Of a stretch of DNA of 64,000 nt, positions 8,298 to 16,745 are shown piece after piece; position 1 is the first letter of the stretch; every line of letters starts with the position of its first letter. The position numbers and the translations under genes are program-made. The DNA lies in contig NZ_CP154351.1 of assembly GCF_039519235.1 (NCBI RefSeq), forward strand, positions 186,001 through 250,000. The letters run 5' to 3'. The DNA is from Micrococcus sp. 2A. Its GTDB lineage: Bacteria > Actinomycetota > Actinomycetes > Actinomycetales > Micrococcaceae. Below the pieces are notes generated by a model. The model was not told where the DNA came from. It made no database searches and saw only the letters and a program-made list of their open reading frames with translations.

Positions 8298-8373
8298 GGC
8301 TCTGTAGCTCAGTTGGTAGAGCGTACGACTGAAAATCGTAAGGTCACCGGATCGACGCCGGTCGGAGCCACCA
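8298..8373 (+). tRNA. tRNA-Phe (anticodon GAA), CCA encoded
   Basis: Acceptor GGCTCTG pairs with CGGAGCC, the D stem is GCTC/GAGC, the anticodon stem TACGA/TCGTA encloses CTGAAAA, and the T stem is ACCGG/CCGGT. CCA is encoded at 8371-8373. The T loop reads ATCGACG, so position 54 is A where T is nearly universal. Confidence 0.95.
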
Positions 8374-8380
8374 CGTGGAG

Positions 8381-8408
8381 AAGGCCCCCCGCAGCAGCGG
8401 GGGGCCTT
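8381..8408 (+). terminator. Intrinsic terminator after the tRNA cluster
   Basis: A perfect 12-bp stem (AAGGCCCCCCGC with GCGGGGGGCCTT) closes a four-base AGCA loop. It starts 8 bases after the tRNA-Phe CCA end. The following TCTGCGTCG lacks a real T-tract, as usual in such GC-rich genomes. Confidence 0.85.
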
Positions 8409-8483
8409 CTGCGTCGTGCAGACCGCCATCCAGGCGTTCGCCCATCAGCACCACGCCGGCATCCGAGAGGGCCGAGACATGAC

Positions 8484-8511
8484 GGAGGCCCCCGCCGTGG
8501 CGGGGGCCTCC
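8484..8511 (-). terminator. Intrinsic terminator of the small acidic protein gene
   Basis: GGAGGCCCCCGCC and GGCGGGGGCCTCC form a 12-bp hairpin 17 bases downstream of the stop at 8528. The stretch from 8409 to 8483 holds nothing recognisable. Confidence 0.75.
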
Positions 8512-8527
8512 ACCGGCTGAACGGGCC

Positions 8528-8758
8528 TCAGGAGAGGTCCTCGGCCTCCTCGGCCGGGTCCAGGACGTGCATCGCCTCGGACTCGGCGCCGCGGAGGTCG
8601 TCCGGCGTGCGGCCGTCCAGGGGCCAGTCCTGCGGGTCGTCCGAGCTGCCCGGGGCCGGCTGACCGTCGCGGCCGTCCAGCGGGTCGGGGTCGCCGGCGG
8701 CGTTGGGATCGGCCAGGAGGTCGGCCTCCAGCTCGATCTCGTTCGGATCCGTGGTCAT
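8528..8758 (-). CDS. Small acidic hypothetical protein
   Basis: A 76-residue soluble protein, strongly acidic (many Asp and Glu), with no membrane segment, Cys pair or recognisable domain. It is kept because the ATG has a textbook AAGGAGAG site 6 bases upstream and the gene ends at its own terminator (8484-8511). It resembles the short Asp/Glu/Pro-rich proteins found across Micrococcales, but I cannot assign a family or role. It is transcribed leftward, downstream of the broken dehydrogenase, 39 bases after that gene's stop. Confidence 0.65.
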   Translation of the reverse strand: MTTDPNEIELEADLLADPNAAGDPDPLDGRDGQPAPGSSDDPQDWPLDGRTPDDLRGAESEAMHVLDPAEEAEDLS

Positions 8759-8797
8759 GGTGCTCTCCTTCTCTCGGGGGTCTGAGGGCGGTGCCCG

Positions 8798-9675
8798 TCA
8801 CGGGGCGGTGACGATGACCTTGAGCGCCTTCTCGTCCGCCGCGTGGGCGAACATCTCATAGGCCTCGTCCCACTGGTCGAACGTGAAGCGGTGGGTCACG
8901 AACTCCTCGGGCTTGATGGAGCCGTCCTGGATGCGGCCCAGCAGCTCGGGGGCCGTGGTGGCGTTCACGAGGCCCGTGGTGATGGTGATGTTGTTGATCC
9001 ACTCGCGGTCGATGGGGAACTCCACCGGCTTGCCGTGCACGCCGAGGTTGACCACGTGGCCGCCCGGGCGGATCGCGTCGAGGCACGCGGAGAACGTCGC
9101 GGGGATGCCCACGGCCTCCATGGCCACGTCCACGCCGAGACCGTCCGCCGTGAGCTCCTTGACCTTCGCCGTGGTGTCCTCCCCGGGGGTGAAGATGTGC
9201 GTGGCGCCGAACTTCCGCGCGGACTCGAGGCGGAACTCGTTGCCGTCCACGGCGATGATCGTCGAGGCGCCCTTCGCGGCCGCCGTCATGATGGCGGACA
9301 GGCCGACGGGGCCGGCGCCCACCACGAGCACGGTGTCGCCCTCGGGCAGCGGGATGAGGCCGTTGTCCGCGAACGGGACGCGGACCAGCTCGGCCTGCGT
9401 GCCGTCGATCAGGTGGCCGAAGACCCAGCCGATGCCGCCCATGGCCTGGCAGTGGGAGGTCAGGCCCTCGCGGCAGTACGAGCAGTCCATGCACGTGGAG
9501 ACGCAGGAGATGATGACGCGGTCGCCGACCTTGACGTCCTTCACCTCCGCGCCCGCCTCAGTCACGACGCCGACGCCCTCGTGGCGGAGGATGCGTCCGT
9601 CGAGTCGATGATCGTGGCGTCCGGGACCTCTTCCCACACGCGCTTGCCGGGACCGTGGTAGACGATGGCCTTCAT
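8798..9675 (-). pseudogene. Zinc-dependent alcohol dehydrogenase, two deletions and a frameshift
   Basis: The remains of a medium-chain zinc alcohol dehydrogenase. From ATG at 9675 (excellent AGGAGGT site) it reads MKAIVYHGPGKRVWEEVPDATIIDSTD, then hits TGA about 10 codons later. In the next frame the protein resumes as ILRHEGVGVVTEAG and continues to the normal end. The missing stretch of roughly 30 codons should carry the catalytic-zinc motif CGTDLH. A second, in-frame loss of about 30 codons lies between FADNGLIPLPEG and DTVLVVGAGPVGLS. The structural-zinc cysteines (CMDCSYCREGLTSHC) and the Rossmann motif VVGAGPVG remain. Total length is about 292 codons against roughly 350 in intact relatives. 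Loss of the catalytic zinc site means no activity is expected. Confidence 0.85.
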
Positions 9676-9899
9676 GGGCTGACCTCCTGTGAGGGGATCC
9701 CCGGTCCCGGTGCGGAGCCGGATCGAGGGGGCCCGGGTGCTCCGGGACTCCCTCCCCTCCAGCGTAGGGTCGGCGCCCGCTCGAGCCCAGGGGCGAGGCC
9801 CGCCGCCGTGTGTGCGCCGTCACGAGCTGCCATGAGAGCGGACACGATCCTCCGTCCCTCTCCGCGCCCAGCCGCCGGCTCCCCCGTAGGGTGGACGGC

Positions 9900-11813
9900 A
9901 TGATCGACGACACTCCGCCCGCGACCAGGGGCACGCCGCCGGGCGTGTCCGCCCCCACCGCCTCCCGATCCGACGACCCCGTTCCCACCACCGCCGCCGA
10001 CGCCTCCACCAGCGCGGGGCGCGCCCTCGTGCCGGGTGTCTTCTGGCCCACCGCTGTCATCGTCCTGGCATTCGTGCTCGCCACGCTGTTCTTCCCGGAC
10101 CAGATGACCACCGCCATCTCGGCCGTCCAGGGCGCCATCATCTCGAACTTCTCGTGGTGGTACGCCGCCGTCGCGCTGTTCTTCGTCCTCTTCTGCGTCT
10201 ACCTCGCGTTCTCCCGCAAGGGCGCCATCACGATGGGCAAGCCGGACGAGAAGCCCGAGTTCTCCACCCTGTCCTGGTTCTCCCTGCTCTTCGCCGCCGG
10301 CATGGGCATCGGCCTCGTGTTCTACGGCATGACCGAGCCGCTCATGCACTTCGTCTCGCCGCGTCCGGACATCGCGGCGACCAACCCCACCCAGGGCCAG
10401 GCCTCGCAGAACGCCCTGGCGACCACGTTCCTGCACTGGGGCCTGCAGCCCTGGGCGATCTACGCCGTCGTGGGCGTGGCCGTGGGCCTTGCCATCCACC
10501 GCCGCGGCCGTCCCCTCTCCCTGCGCTGGGCCTTCGAGTCGATCCTCGGCGAGAAGCGCACCCGCGGCGGATGGGGCCACCTCATCGACACCCTGGCCCT
10601 CGTGGGCACCGTGTTCGGCGTCGCCACCTCGCTCGGCCTCGGCGTGACCCAGATGGCCGCCGGGCTGCGTGCCCTCGGGTTCGTCCCTGAGGACAGCGCG
10701 TGGCTCGAGTACGTGATGATCGCTCTCGTGACCTGCGTCGTCCTCTACACGGTGGTCTCGGGAGTGGAGCGCGGCATGAAGTGGCTCTCCAACTTCAACC
10801 TCATCCTCGCCGCGGGCCTGCTCCTCTTCCTGCTGATCGTGGGACCCACCTCCTTCCTCTTCAAGGAGATGGTGCAGTCCACCGGCGCGTACCTGCAGAA
10901 CTACTTCGCCAACTCCCTCAACGTCTCCGCGTTCTTCGGCGCGGAGGGCGATGCGTGGCAGGCCGGCTGGACGGCCTACTACTGGGGCTGGTGGATGTCC
11001 TGGACCCCCTTCGTCGGCATCTTCATCGCCCGCATCTCCCGCGGGCGCACCGTGCGTGAGTTCATCGCCGGCGTGATGCTCGTGCCCACCCTGATCTCGA
11101 TCCTGTGGTTCGGCATCCTCGGCGGCACCGCCATCTACATGGAGACCGTCCGCCCCGCGGGCTATGAGTCCGTGGTCGGCGCGGACGGCTCGATCGATGC
11201 GAACACCGCCCTGTTCCAGGTCGTGGAGCAGCTGCCGGCCGGCAGCGTCATGATGGTCGGCTTCATCCTCCTCTCGGCCGTGTTCTTCGTGACCTCCTCG
11301 GACTCCGGCTCGCTCGTGATGGGCATGCTCGCCACGGGCGGCGACGTGAACCCCAAGGTGATGATCCGGATCTTCTTCGCGATCGCCACCGCGTTCATGG
11401 CGGCCGCGCTGCTCATGGCCGGCGGCCTGAGCGCCATCCAGACGCTCGCCATCACGATCGGCCTGCCGTTCAGCATCATGATGCTCGTGATGTGCCTGTC
11501 CACGTTCCGCATCCTCAGCTACTCCGTGGCCCGCGTGGAGGCCGTGCGCCGCGCGGCCATGCTGGCCTCCATCAAGGACCGTCTCGGCCTCGAGACGGAC
11601 GATCCGGACGTCGTCGACGGCGGCCCCGTGGCCGCCTCGCAGTGGTGGGCCTCGCTGAGCCGCGACCGCCAGCACAGGATCGCGCAGGTGGCCTCGCCGG
11701 GTGCGGACCACGAGATCCGACTCGCCGACGGCACGCCGGCCGGCAGCACGCCGTTGGCGCCGTCACGGGGACCCTCGGCGGGCGCCCCCGGCGGCTCGAC
11801 CGCCGCGGGCTGA
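9900..11813 (+). CDS. BCCT-family osmolyte (betaine/choline) transporter
   Basis: A 637-residue secondary transporter of the betaine/carnitine/choline family, usually sodium-coupled uptake of compatible solutes. Twelve hydrophobic segments follow a polar N-terminal tail of about 45 residues. The glycine-rich stretch GMGIGLVFYGMTEPLMHF (about 132-150) and the signature WTAYYWGWWMSWTPFVG (about 357-373) with ARISRGRTVREF are diagnostic. A cytoplasmic C-terminal tail of about 100 polar residues, the osmosensing region in BetP, is present. ATG at 9900 was chosen because TAGGGT (9887-9892) ends 7 bases upstream and no Shine-Dalgarno exists. Substrate is probably glycine betaine, choline or ectoine; not resolvable. 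Confidence 0.9.
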   Translation: MIDDTPPATRGTPPGVSAPTASRSDDPVPTTAADASTSAGRALVPGVFWPTAVIVLAFVLATLFFPDQMTTAISAVQGAIISNFSWWYAAVALFFVLFCVYLAFSRKGAITMGKPDEKPEFSTLSWFSLLFAAGMGIGLVFYGMTEPLMHFVSPRPDIAATNPTQGQASQNALATTFLHWGLQPWAIYAVVGVAVGLAIHRRGRPLSLRWAFESILGEKRTRGGWGHLIDTLALVGTVFGVATSLGLGVTQMAAGLRALGFVPEDSAWLEYVMIALVTCVVLYTVVSGVERGMKWLSNFNLILAAGLLLFLLIVGPTSFLFKEMVQSTGAYLQNYFANSLNVSAFFGAEGDAWQAGWTAYYWGWWMSWTPFVGIFIARISRGRTVREFIAGVMLVPTLISILWFGILGGTAIYMETVRPAGYESVVGADGSIDANTALFQVVEQLPAGSVMMVGFILLSAVFFVTSSDSGSLVMGMLATGGDVNPKVMIRIFFAIATAFMAAALLMAGGLSAIQTLAITIGLPFSIMMLVMCLSTFRILSYSVARVEAVRRAAMLASIKDRLGLETDDPDVVDGGPVAASQWWASLSRDRQHRIAQVASPGADHEIRLADGTPAGSTPLAPSRGPSAGAPGGSTAAG

Positions 11814-11841
11814 CCCCGCGGCAGACCCGACCCCGCACGCA

Positions 11842-11902
11842 GGCGAGCCCTGCGTCGTCGCCCTCATCCGGAAGGAATGAGGACGGCGGCGCAGGGCTCG
11901 TC
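11842..11902. repeat. Intergenic palindrome, family A copy 1
   Basis: The arms form a stem of about 24 bp with one mismatch and two G-U pairs around a loop of about 9 bases. Outer arms CGAGCCCTGCG (11844-11854) and CGCAGGGCTCG (11890-11900) are shared with copies at 55603 and 56575. It lies between convergent genes (BCCT transporter and APC permease), where it could terminate both. Confidence 0.8.
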
Positions 11903-11945
11903 TGTGTCTGTGCGGCTCCTGTGTCTGTGCCGCTCCGCGCGGCGG

Positions 11946-13400
11946 TCAGTCGTGCTGGCGGACCACCGGCAGGGTGCCCGTGCGGTCGTGCACGGCGGCG
12001 GACGTGCGGACGCCGGTGAGGAACCATGCGGCGGTGAGGCACGCGACCCACACGAGGCCGATCAGCAGGGCCTGGCGGGACTCCGGGACGGTGGCCATGG
12101 TGATGACCACCGTGGCCACGAAGGCCAGGCCGAGCCATGTGCCGAGGGCGCCGAGCGGCATCGGGTACACCGAGGGGGCCGCGCCCTGCTCCTTCACGCG
12201 GGCCTGCATGGCGCGGTGCGAGAGGAAGATCATGGCCCACGTGAAGACCACGGCGAAGGAGGCGACGCCGGCCACGAGGACGAACGCGTCCGGGTTCACG
12301 GTGATGAGGATCGCGCCCAGCACCATGACCCCGAGCATCACCACGATGCTCAGCCACGGCACGCCGCCGCGGTTGACGCGGGTGAAGGCCCGCGGCGCCT
12401 GGCCGTCGTGCGCCATCGCGTAGAGCAGGCGGCCCGCGGCGTAGATGCACGCGTTGATGGCGGAGATCGCGGCGGTCAGGACCACGAAGTTCAGCAGATG
12501 CGGGGCGAACGGCACGCCGAGCCCCTCGAAGATCTGCACGAACGGGCTGGTCTTGCCGTCCACGGCGGTCCACGGCATGAGCGACATGATGACCACCATG
12601 GTCAGCACGTAGAAGAGCAGGATGCGGACGGGCACGGTGTTGATGGCCTTCGGGAGCACCTTCTCCGGGTTCTTCGCCTCGCCCGCGGCCACGCCGAGGG
12701 TCTCGATGCCGCCGAAGGAGAAGGTCACGATCGTCAGCGCCAGCAGGACGCCGCCGAAGCCCATCGGCAGGAAGCCGCCGTGGTCCACGAGGTTGTTCAG
12801 GCCCGCCGGGGTGCCGTCCGTGAAGGAGGCGCCCGTGAACATGAGGATGAGGCCGCCGAAGATCATCGCCACGATGGCGCCGACCTTGATGAGCGTCAGC
12901 CAGAACTCGGTCTCGCCGAAGCTGCCGACGTGGGTGAGGTTGACCAGTCCGATCACGAGGATGGTGGCCGCGACCCACGCCCAGCCGGGCACGTCCGGGA
13001 ACCAGAACGCCATGTACGTGGTGATGGCGGCGGTGTCCGCCACGATCACGACGGCCAGCTCGAACACGAAGGTCCAGCCGGTCACGTAGCCCGCGAAGGG
13101 GCCGAGGTAGCGGGAGGCGTACGCCGCGAACGAGCCGGAGACCGGCTCCCGCAGCGTCATCTCGCCGAGAGCGCGCATCACGAGGTACACGGCGGAGCCC
13201 GCGATGAGGAAGGCAAGGATGACGCCGGGGCCCGCGGTCTGGATGCCGCCGGCCGAGCCGTAGAACAGCCCGGTGCCGATCGCCGTGCCGAGGGCGATGA
13301 ACATGATGTGGCGCTGGCTCAGCCCGCGGTGCAGCTGGCTCTCACCGCCGCCGGCCGGGGCGGCGCCTGCGGCATGCACGCCGGAGGGGGTTGCGTTCAC
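11946..13400 (-). CDS. APC-superfamily amino acid permease
   Basis: A 484-residue inner-membrane amino-acid/proton symporter with twelve predicted helices. The first helix carries the substrate-carboxylate-binding motif GTAIGTGLFYGS (about 38-49), and YLVMRALGEMTLREPVSGSFAAYASRYLGPFAGYVTGW is the AAT-subfamily (GabP/AroP/ProY-like) signature region. FSFGGIETLGVAAGEAKNPEKVLPKAI in the sixth-helix region is also characteristic. The amino acid carried cannot be told. The start is GTG at 13400 with GGAG upstream. It ends facing the family A palindrome. Confidence 0.88.
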   Translation of the reverse strand: MNATPSGVHAAGAAPAGGGESQLHRGLSQRHIMFIALGTAIGTGLFYGSAGGIQTAGPGVILAFLIAGSAVYLVMRALGEMTLREPVSGSFAAYASRYLGPFAGYVTGWTFVFELAVVIVADTAAITTYMAFWFPDVPGWAWVAATILVIGLVNLTHVGSFGETEFWLTLIKVGAIVAMIFGGLILMFTGASFTDGTPAGLNNLVDHGGFLPMGFGGVLLALTIVTFSFGGIETLGVAAGEAKNPEKVLPKAINTVPVRILLFYVLTMVVIMSLMPWTAVDGKTSPFVQIFEGLGVPFAPHLLNFVVLTAAISAINACIYAAGRLLYAMAHDGQAPRAFTRVNRGGVPWLSIVVMLGVMVLGAILITVNPDAFVLVAGVASFAVVFTWAMIFLSHRAMQARVKEQGAAPSVYPMPLGALGTWLGLAFVATVVITMATVPESRQALLIGLVWVACLTAAWFLTGVRTSAAVHDRTGTLPVVRQHD

Positions 13401-13510
13401 GAGAAGGGTCTCCGCTCAGGGCGTGAATGAGATGACATGCCATGGTGACTCACTCCACAGTGAAGTGGCAAATGTCTGCCACTCCTCGGCAACCCCCGGA
13501 TCTGCGCTGG

Positions 13511-15337
13511 TCAGGCCTGCAGCAGCCAGGCCGCCGAGTCGGGGGCCAGGCGGCCGTCGGCGAGTGCGTCCGGGTCCTCGAGGGAGGACAGGGCCTTCGC
13601 ATGGCCGGCGGGCAGGTCCAGGGGCTCGGCGCCGAGGTTGGCGATCACGAGCACCGTCCGGGCCGGGATCGGCTCGCCCGAGCCGAGGTGGTGGCCCCCG
13701 CCGTTGGTCACGGTGAACGCGAGCACGCCGCGCTCCGGGTCGTGGTGCTCGGACCACGCGAACGTGCCGGTGCCCAGGTCCAGCTCGCCGCGGATCTCCA
13801 GCAGCCGGCGGTACAGCTCGAACACGGACCCCTCGACGCCGACCTGGCGGTCCGCGGCCAGCGCCCGGAAGGAGTCCGGCTGGGGCAGCCAGGGGGAGGC
13901 GGGCGCGGTGGACGCGCCGTCGTCGTCGGCGGTGGCCGAGAAGCCGTACGCGGGGGCGTCCGCCTCCCAGGGCAGCGGGATGCGGCAGCCGTCCCGGCCG
14001 GGCTCCTCCCCGTCCGTGCGGAAGAAGTACGGGTCCTGGCGGTGCTCGGCCGCGAGCGTGGTGTGCTCGGGCAGGCCTAGCTCGTCGCCCTGGTAGATGT
14101 ACGCCGAGCCGGGCAGGCCCAGCTCGATCAGGGCGGCGGCTCGGGCGCGACGGCGGCCCAGCTCCTCATCCGGCTGCTCGTCGTCGGCGGTGATCCCGGC
14201 GGGGTAGGAGCTCGGATCCGTGAGGCCGTAGCGGGAGGTGTGCCGCACGGTGTCGTGGTTGGAGAGCACCCACGTGTTGGGCGCCCCCACCCGCTCGGCC
14301 GCCGTGAAGGAGCGCTCGATCGCGGAGGACAGGGACTGCGCGTCCCAGCCGGCCACGAGGTAGGTGAAGTTGAAGGCCTGGTGCATCTCCCCCGGGCGCA
14401 CGTAGCGGAACGTGCGGGAGAGCGGGGCCACCCAGGCCTCGGCCACCATCATGGGCTCGTGGTCGTAGGAGTCCAGCACCCGGCGCCACTGCCGGTACAC
14501 CTCGTGCACGCGGTCCTGGTCGATGAACGGCATGAGGGGCTCGAAGGTGTCCGGGTCGAACGTGGGGTCGTCGTCCTCGCCGGCGTCCACCACCATGCCC
14601 ATGCGGGTGTGCTCGGAGTCGGGGTAGCCGGGCTTCTTGATGAGCCCGTGCGCCACGTCCACGCGGAAGCCGTCCACGCCGCGGTCCAGCCAGAACCGCA
14701 GGATGCCCTCGAACTCCTCGCGGACCTCCGGGTTCTCCCAGTTCAGGTCCGGCTGCGTGGTGTCGAAGAGGTGCAGGTACCACTGGCCCGGCGTCCCGTC
14801 CGCCTCGGTCACGCGGGACCACGCGCCGCCGCCGAAGGTCGAGAGCCAGTTGCTGGGCGGCAGCTCCCCGTGCTCGCCGCGGCCCTCGGCGAAGTGGTAG
14901 CGGGCGCGCTCGGGGGAGCCGGGCGGGGTCGCCAACGCCGCCTGGAACCACGCGTGCTCGGAGGAGGTGTGATTGGGCACGAGGTCCACGATCACGCGGA
15001 TCCCCGCCGCGTGGGCGGCGTCGATCATCGCATCCGCGTCCTCCAGCGTGCCGAACCGCGGGTCGACGGCGCGGTAGTCCGCCACGTCGTAGCCGGCGTC
15101 GTGCTGCGGGGAGAGGTAGAAGGGCGAGAGCCAGATCGCGTCCACGCCCAGGGTCTGCAGGTAGTCCATGCGCGCGGTGACGCCGGGCAGGTCGCCCATG
15201 CCGTCGCCGTTGCCGTCCGCGAAGCTGCGCGGGTACACCTGGTAGATCACGGCGTCCACCCACCACGGCGTGGTCGGGCGGTTGCGGGCTTCCGACGGCG
15301 GGGTGGTCAGGCGCATGGCGGGGGATGGCGTGGTCAT
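13511..15337 (-). CDS. GH13 alpha-glucosidase / oligo-1,6-glucosidase
   Basis: A 608-residue cytoplasmic glycoside hydrolase family 13 enzyme that releases glucose from alpha-glucosides (maltose, isomaltose or trehalose-type). The (beta/alpha)8 motifs are DLVPNHTS (conserved region I), GFRVDVAH with the nucleophile Asp near 223, MMVAEAWV with the acid/base Glu near 300 and LSNHDTVRH with the transition-state Asp near 360. WWVDAVIYQVYPRSFADGNGDGMGDL at the N-terminus is typical of alpha-glucosidases of the AglA/MalL type. TAGGCT ends 7 bases before the ATG, which also has GGAG at -7, so leaderless or led translation are both possible. No sugar transporter or regulator is adjacent. Confidence 0.9.
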   Translation of the reverse strand: MTTPSPAMRLTTPPSEARNRPTTPWWVDAVIYQVYPRSFADGNGDGMGDLPGVTARMDYLQTLGVDAIWLSPFYLSPQHDAGYDVADYRAVDPRFGTLEDADAMIDAAHAAGIRVIVDLVPNHTSSEHAWFQAALATPPGSPERARYHFAEGRGEHGELPPSNWLSTFGGGAWSRVTEADGTPGQWYLHLFDTTQPDLNWENPEVREEFEGILRFWLDRGVDGFRVDVAHGLIKKPGYPDSEHTRMGMVVDAGEDDDPTFDPDTFEPLMPFIDQDRVHEVYRQWRRVLDSYDHEPMMVAEAWVAPLSRTFRYVRPGEMHQAFNFTYLVAGWDAQSLSSAIERSFTAAERVGAPNTWVLSNHDTVRHTSRYGLTDPSSYPAGITADDEQPDEELGRRRARAAALIELGLPGSAYIYQGDELGLPEHTTLAAEHRQDPYFFRTDGEEPGRDGCRIPLPWEADAPAYGFSATADDDGASTAPASPWLPQPDSFRALAADRQVGVEGSVFELYRRLLEIRGELDLGTGTFAWSEHHDPERGVLAFTVTNGGGHHLGSGEPIPARTVLVIANLGAEPLDLPAGHAKALSSLEDPDALADGRLAPDSAAWLLQA

Positions 15338-15377
15338 GGGCTCCAGCCTAGAGCCGGCGACGGTCGGCGGGTCGGTC

Positions 15378-16715
15378 TCAGCCCCTCGAGACCTCCGGCA
15401 GGCGCAGGCCCGCGACGACGCCCGCGGCCCCGAGCGCGGCGAGGAGGAGGAGCGCCCACGTCGCGCTCGCGGCGGCCAGGGCGGCGCTGATGGCGCCCAC
15501 CACCAGCAGGATCACGCCCATCGCGGTGTTGGACACCGCCGTGTAGACGGTGCGCGTGTCCCCGGAGGCCATGTCCATGAGGTACGTCTTGCGGCCGACG
15601 CGCACGCCCGTGTGCGCGAGCGTGAGCAGGAAGTAGGCGCTCACCAGCAGCACGCCGCCCGCCCCGCTCCCGCCCCGGAACGCCGGCAGGGCCGCCAGCA
15701 CCACGACGGCGACGATCACCGCCGACGCTATCGCCGCCGTCACCGCCATGAGCAGCCGGCTGGAGCGGTCCGCGAACCGGCCGAAGAGGCGGCCGCCGAC
15801 CAGCGAGGCCACCCCCGAGGCGATCACGAAGCCGCCGAGGCCGGCGAGCGCGTCCGTGCCGGCGTCGAGGGCCAGCATCACGATGAACGGCGGGCTCAGC
15901 GAGGAGACCAGCAGCAGGGAGCGCACGGTGACGAACTGGCGGAAGTCCCGGTCCTCGCGCAGCAGGGCCCAGGAGCGGCGGGCGAGGGGTCCGTCATCCC
16001 CGCCGTCGTCGTCGGCCTCCTTGCCACCCTCCTCGGGATCCTCGGCGGGCTCGCGCAGGGTCAGGGAGACCCCCGCGACCGCGACCCACAGTGCCGCCCC
16101 GACCGTCAGGAGCCCCGCGAGGGCCCCGGCGTCGAGGGAGCCTCCGCCGAGCCCGCGGATGCCCAGCCCGAGGGTGATCGCCACCAGCCCGGACGCCGTC
16201 GTCGCCAGCCCGGTGATCTGCCCGCGCTCGCCCGGGGGCACCACGCGGCCCTGCACGTCCTTGGAGGAGATCGAGCACAGGCAGCGCCCCAGGGAGAAGA
16301 CGGCCAGGGCCGCCAGGATCAGCACGCCGGCCGCCAGACCCGTCCCGAGTGCGGCGGTGGCGGCCATTGCGGCGACGGATCCCGCCTGCACGAGCGCGCC
16401 GAGGGCGAAGACGCGCTTGCGCCGCCGCGCGCGCAGCACGAGCGGGGTGAGGAACGCCTGCGGGAGCATGGAGAGGGACTCGCGGATCGGCTTGAGCAGG
16501 CCCGTGAGCGCGGGCGGGACGCCGAGCGCCGCGAACAGCCACGGCAGGACGGTGGAGGCGTTGACGATCTGGTCGCCCGAGGACTGCAGGGTGTTCGCGC
16601 CCACGAGGCGCAGGCCGTTGGCCGGGACGTCGCGGCGGACCTGCTCCGGGAGCCTCGCCTCGGCCTCGGGGCTGCGGGTGACCAGGCACGAGTAGATCCT
16701 CTCCGTGGTGCTCAC
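15378..16715 (-). CDS. MFS transporter
   Basis: A 445-residue major-facilitator protein with twelve hydrophobic segments in two halves, separated by a charged cytoplasmic loop (REPAEDPEEGGKEADDDGGDDG, about 245-266). After a polar N-terminus the first half has GLLKPIRESLSMLPQAFLTPLVLRARRRKRVF. No substrate-specific motif is recognised. GTG at 16715 was chosen because homologous sequence begins near it and TAGCGT (16728-16723, minus strand) ends 7 bases upstream; no Shine-Dalgarno is seen. It is divergent from the nitroreductase gene with only 30 bases between start codons. Longer in-frame extensions would run through that neighbour and are unlikely. Confidence 0.8.
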   Translation of the reverse strand: MSTTERIYSCLVTRSPEAEARLPEQVRRDVPANGLRLVGANTLQSSGDQIVNASTVLPWLFAALGVPPALTGLLKPIRESLSMLPQAFLTPLVLRARRRKRVFALGALVQAGSVAAMAATAALGTGLAAGVLILAALAVFSLGRCLCSISSKDVQGRVVPPGERGQITGLATTASGLVAITLGLGIRGLGGGSLDAGALAGLLTVGAALWVAVAGVSLTLREPAEDPEEGGKEADDDGGDDGPLARRSWALLREDRDFRQFVTVRSLLLVSSLSPPFIVMLALDAGTDALAGLGGFVIASGVASLVGGRLFGRFADRSSRLLMAVTAAIASAVIVAVVVLAALPAFRGGSGAGGVLLVSAYFLLTLAHTGVRVGRKTYLMDMASGDTRTVYTAVSNTAMGVILLVVGAISAALAAASATWALLLLAALGAAGVVAGLRLPEVSRG

Positions 16716-16722
16716 TGCGTCC

Positions 16723-16739
16723 ACGCTAGCGGCCACAAT
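16723..16739. promoter_or_regulatory. Back-to-back leaderless promoters in a 30-base gap
   Basis: On the minus strand TAGCGT (16728-16723) lies 7 bases before the MFS GTG. On the plus strand CACAAT (16734-16739) lies 6 bases before the nitroreductase ATG. The two -10 elements are 5 bases apart, so each -35 must fall inside the other gene and the two promoters should exclude one another. Confidence 0.5.
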
Positions 16740-16745
16740 GGGCGG

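Noticed and set aside
8798..10141. A 447-codon dehydrogenase reading through from upstream
   Set aside because: The first part of that frame is antisense to the transporter gene and non-coding in character; the true N-terminus lies in another frame from 9675, so a broken gene is the better reading.
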